Shown here: positions 63,869-64,000 of the stretch, piece by piece
Position numbering within the stretch: position 1 is the stretch's first letter
Layout: every line of letters begins with the position of its first letter
Source: Oidiodendron maius Zn
Taxonomy: Eukaryota; Ascomycota; Leotiomycetes; Myxotrichaceae
Direction: 5' to 3'
NCBI GenBank assembly: GCA_000827325.1
Contig: KN832872.1
Location: forward strand, 434,001 to 498,000
DNA length: 64,000 nt
Notes under the pieces: model-generated
Database searches by the model: none
Told to the model about the DNA's origin: nothing
What the model saw: only the letters and a program-made list of their open reading frames with translations
Made by a program: the position numbers and the translations under genes

Positions 63869-64000
63869 ATGCTGCAAACGACCCCGCCATCGACTCCTAG
63901 ATCCATCTCTCAGCTGTATTCTCGATTTCCTCTCGAGAAGCTGTATCCCGCACTGCAGACCGTAGGATGTCTACCCGAAAAGCAAGCCACGCGGGGTCGT
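63869..64000 (+). CDS. Possible start of a gene at the window edge
   Basis: Open frame from ATG at 63869 to the end of the window (44 codons), starting MLQTTPPSTPRSISQLYSRF and then PLEKLYPALQTVG. The SxLYSRFPLEKLYP pattern looks like a real N-terminus, but too little is visible to name it. The frame could also be chance. Confidence 0.35.
   Translation, partial: MLQTTPPSTPRSISQLYSRFPLEKLYPALQTVGCLPEKQATRGR

Overview
The window is nuclear DNA of a filamentous ascomycete (Pezizomycotina; class not determined). The signs are many short introns (about 48-90 nt, GT..AG, CTAAC-type branch sites), genes packed on both strands with 0.2-1 kb spacers, and typically fungal proteins: a KCH potassium-transport protein, an RCR-family protein, a CYS-3/MetR bZIP factor, an NpgA-type phosphopantetheinyl transferase, a bifunctional HIS7, a Raf2/DIM-7-like protein and a Fot1/pogo transposon. 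I rebuilt exon structures by hand from reading frame, splice signals and remembered family sequences. No database search was run, so names rest on motif recognition.

Layout. 1-15.2 kb: RCR protein (cut by the left edge), ARL8 GTPase, RNA polymerase I subunit 2, 1-Cys peroxiredoxin, carboxymuconate lactonizing enzyme, fluoride exporter FEX, folylpolyglutamate synthase 1. 15.6-28 kb: phosphopantetheinyl transferase, ubiquitin C-terminal hydrolase, PNPO/PDX3, HIS7, ERCC1/Rad10, peptidyl-tRNA hydrolase, an SS18/SSXT-like protein, folylpolyglutamate synthase 2. 28-35.7 kb: an unrecognised protein, ornithine carrier (ORT1/AmcA), Raf2/DIM-7-like RFTS protein, a decayed DPM1 copy, an intron-bearing tRNA-Gln. 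35.9-45.2 kb: F-box protein, KCH protein, LST8, a kinase-like protein with altered catalytic motifs, MED8. 45.7-52 kb: a decayed Tc1/mariner relic, PER1, GNA1, MetR/CYS-3. 52-61.5 kb: DAHP synthase, acetylornithine aminotransferase, a decayed MFS transporter, a DnaJ protein, mRNA guanylyltransferase, an SCP2-type thiolase. 61.77-63.74 kb: a Fot1/pogo-class DNA transposon with TA target duplication, then the start of one more possible ORF at the right edge.

Most genes are housekeeping and do not form a metabolic cluster. Three amino-acid biosynthesis genes (HIS7, DAHP synthase, ARG8) each carry a perfect TGACTCA/TGAGTCA site next to their start, as expected for CPC1/Gcn4 cross-pathway control. 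The MetR/CYS-3 gene has an unusually long intron holding a CACGTG palindrome. Two divergent folylpolyglutamate synthase genes lie about 11 kb apart. The most unusual structure is in the transposon ends: each terminal inverted repeat holds a hairpin whose stem is perfect at both ends although the sequences differ, meaning the changes are compensatory.
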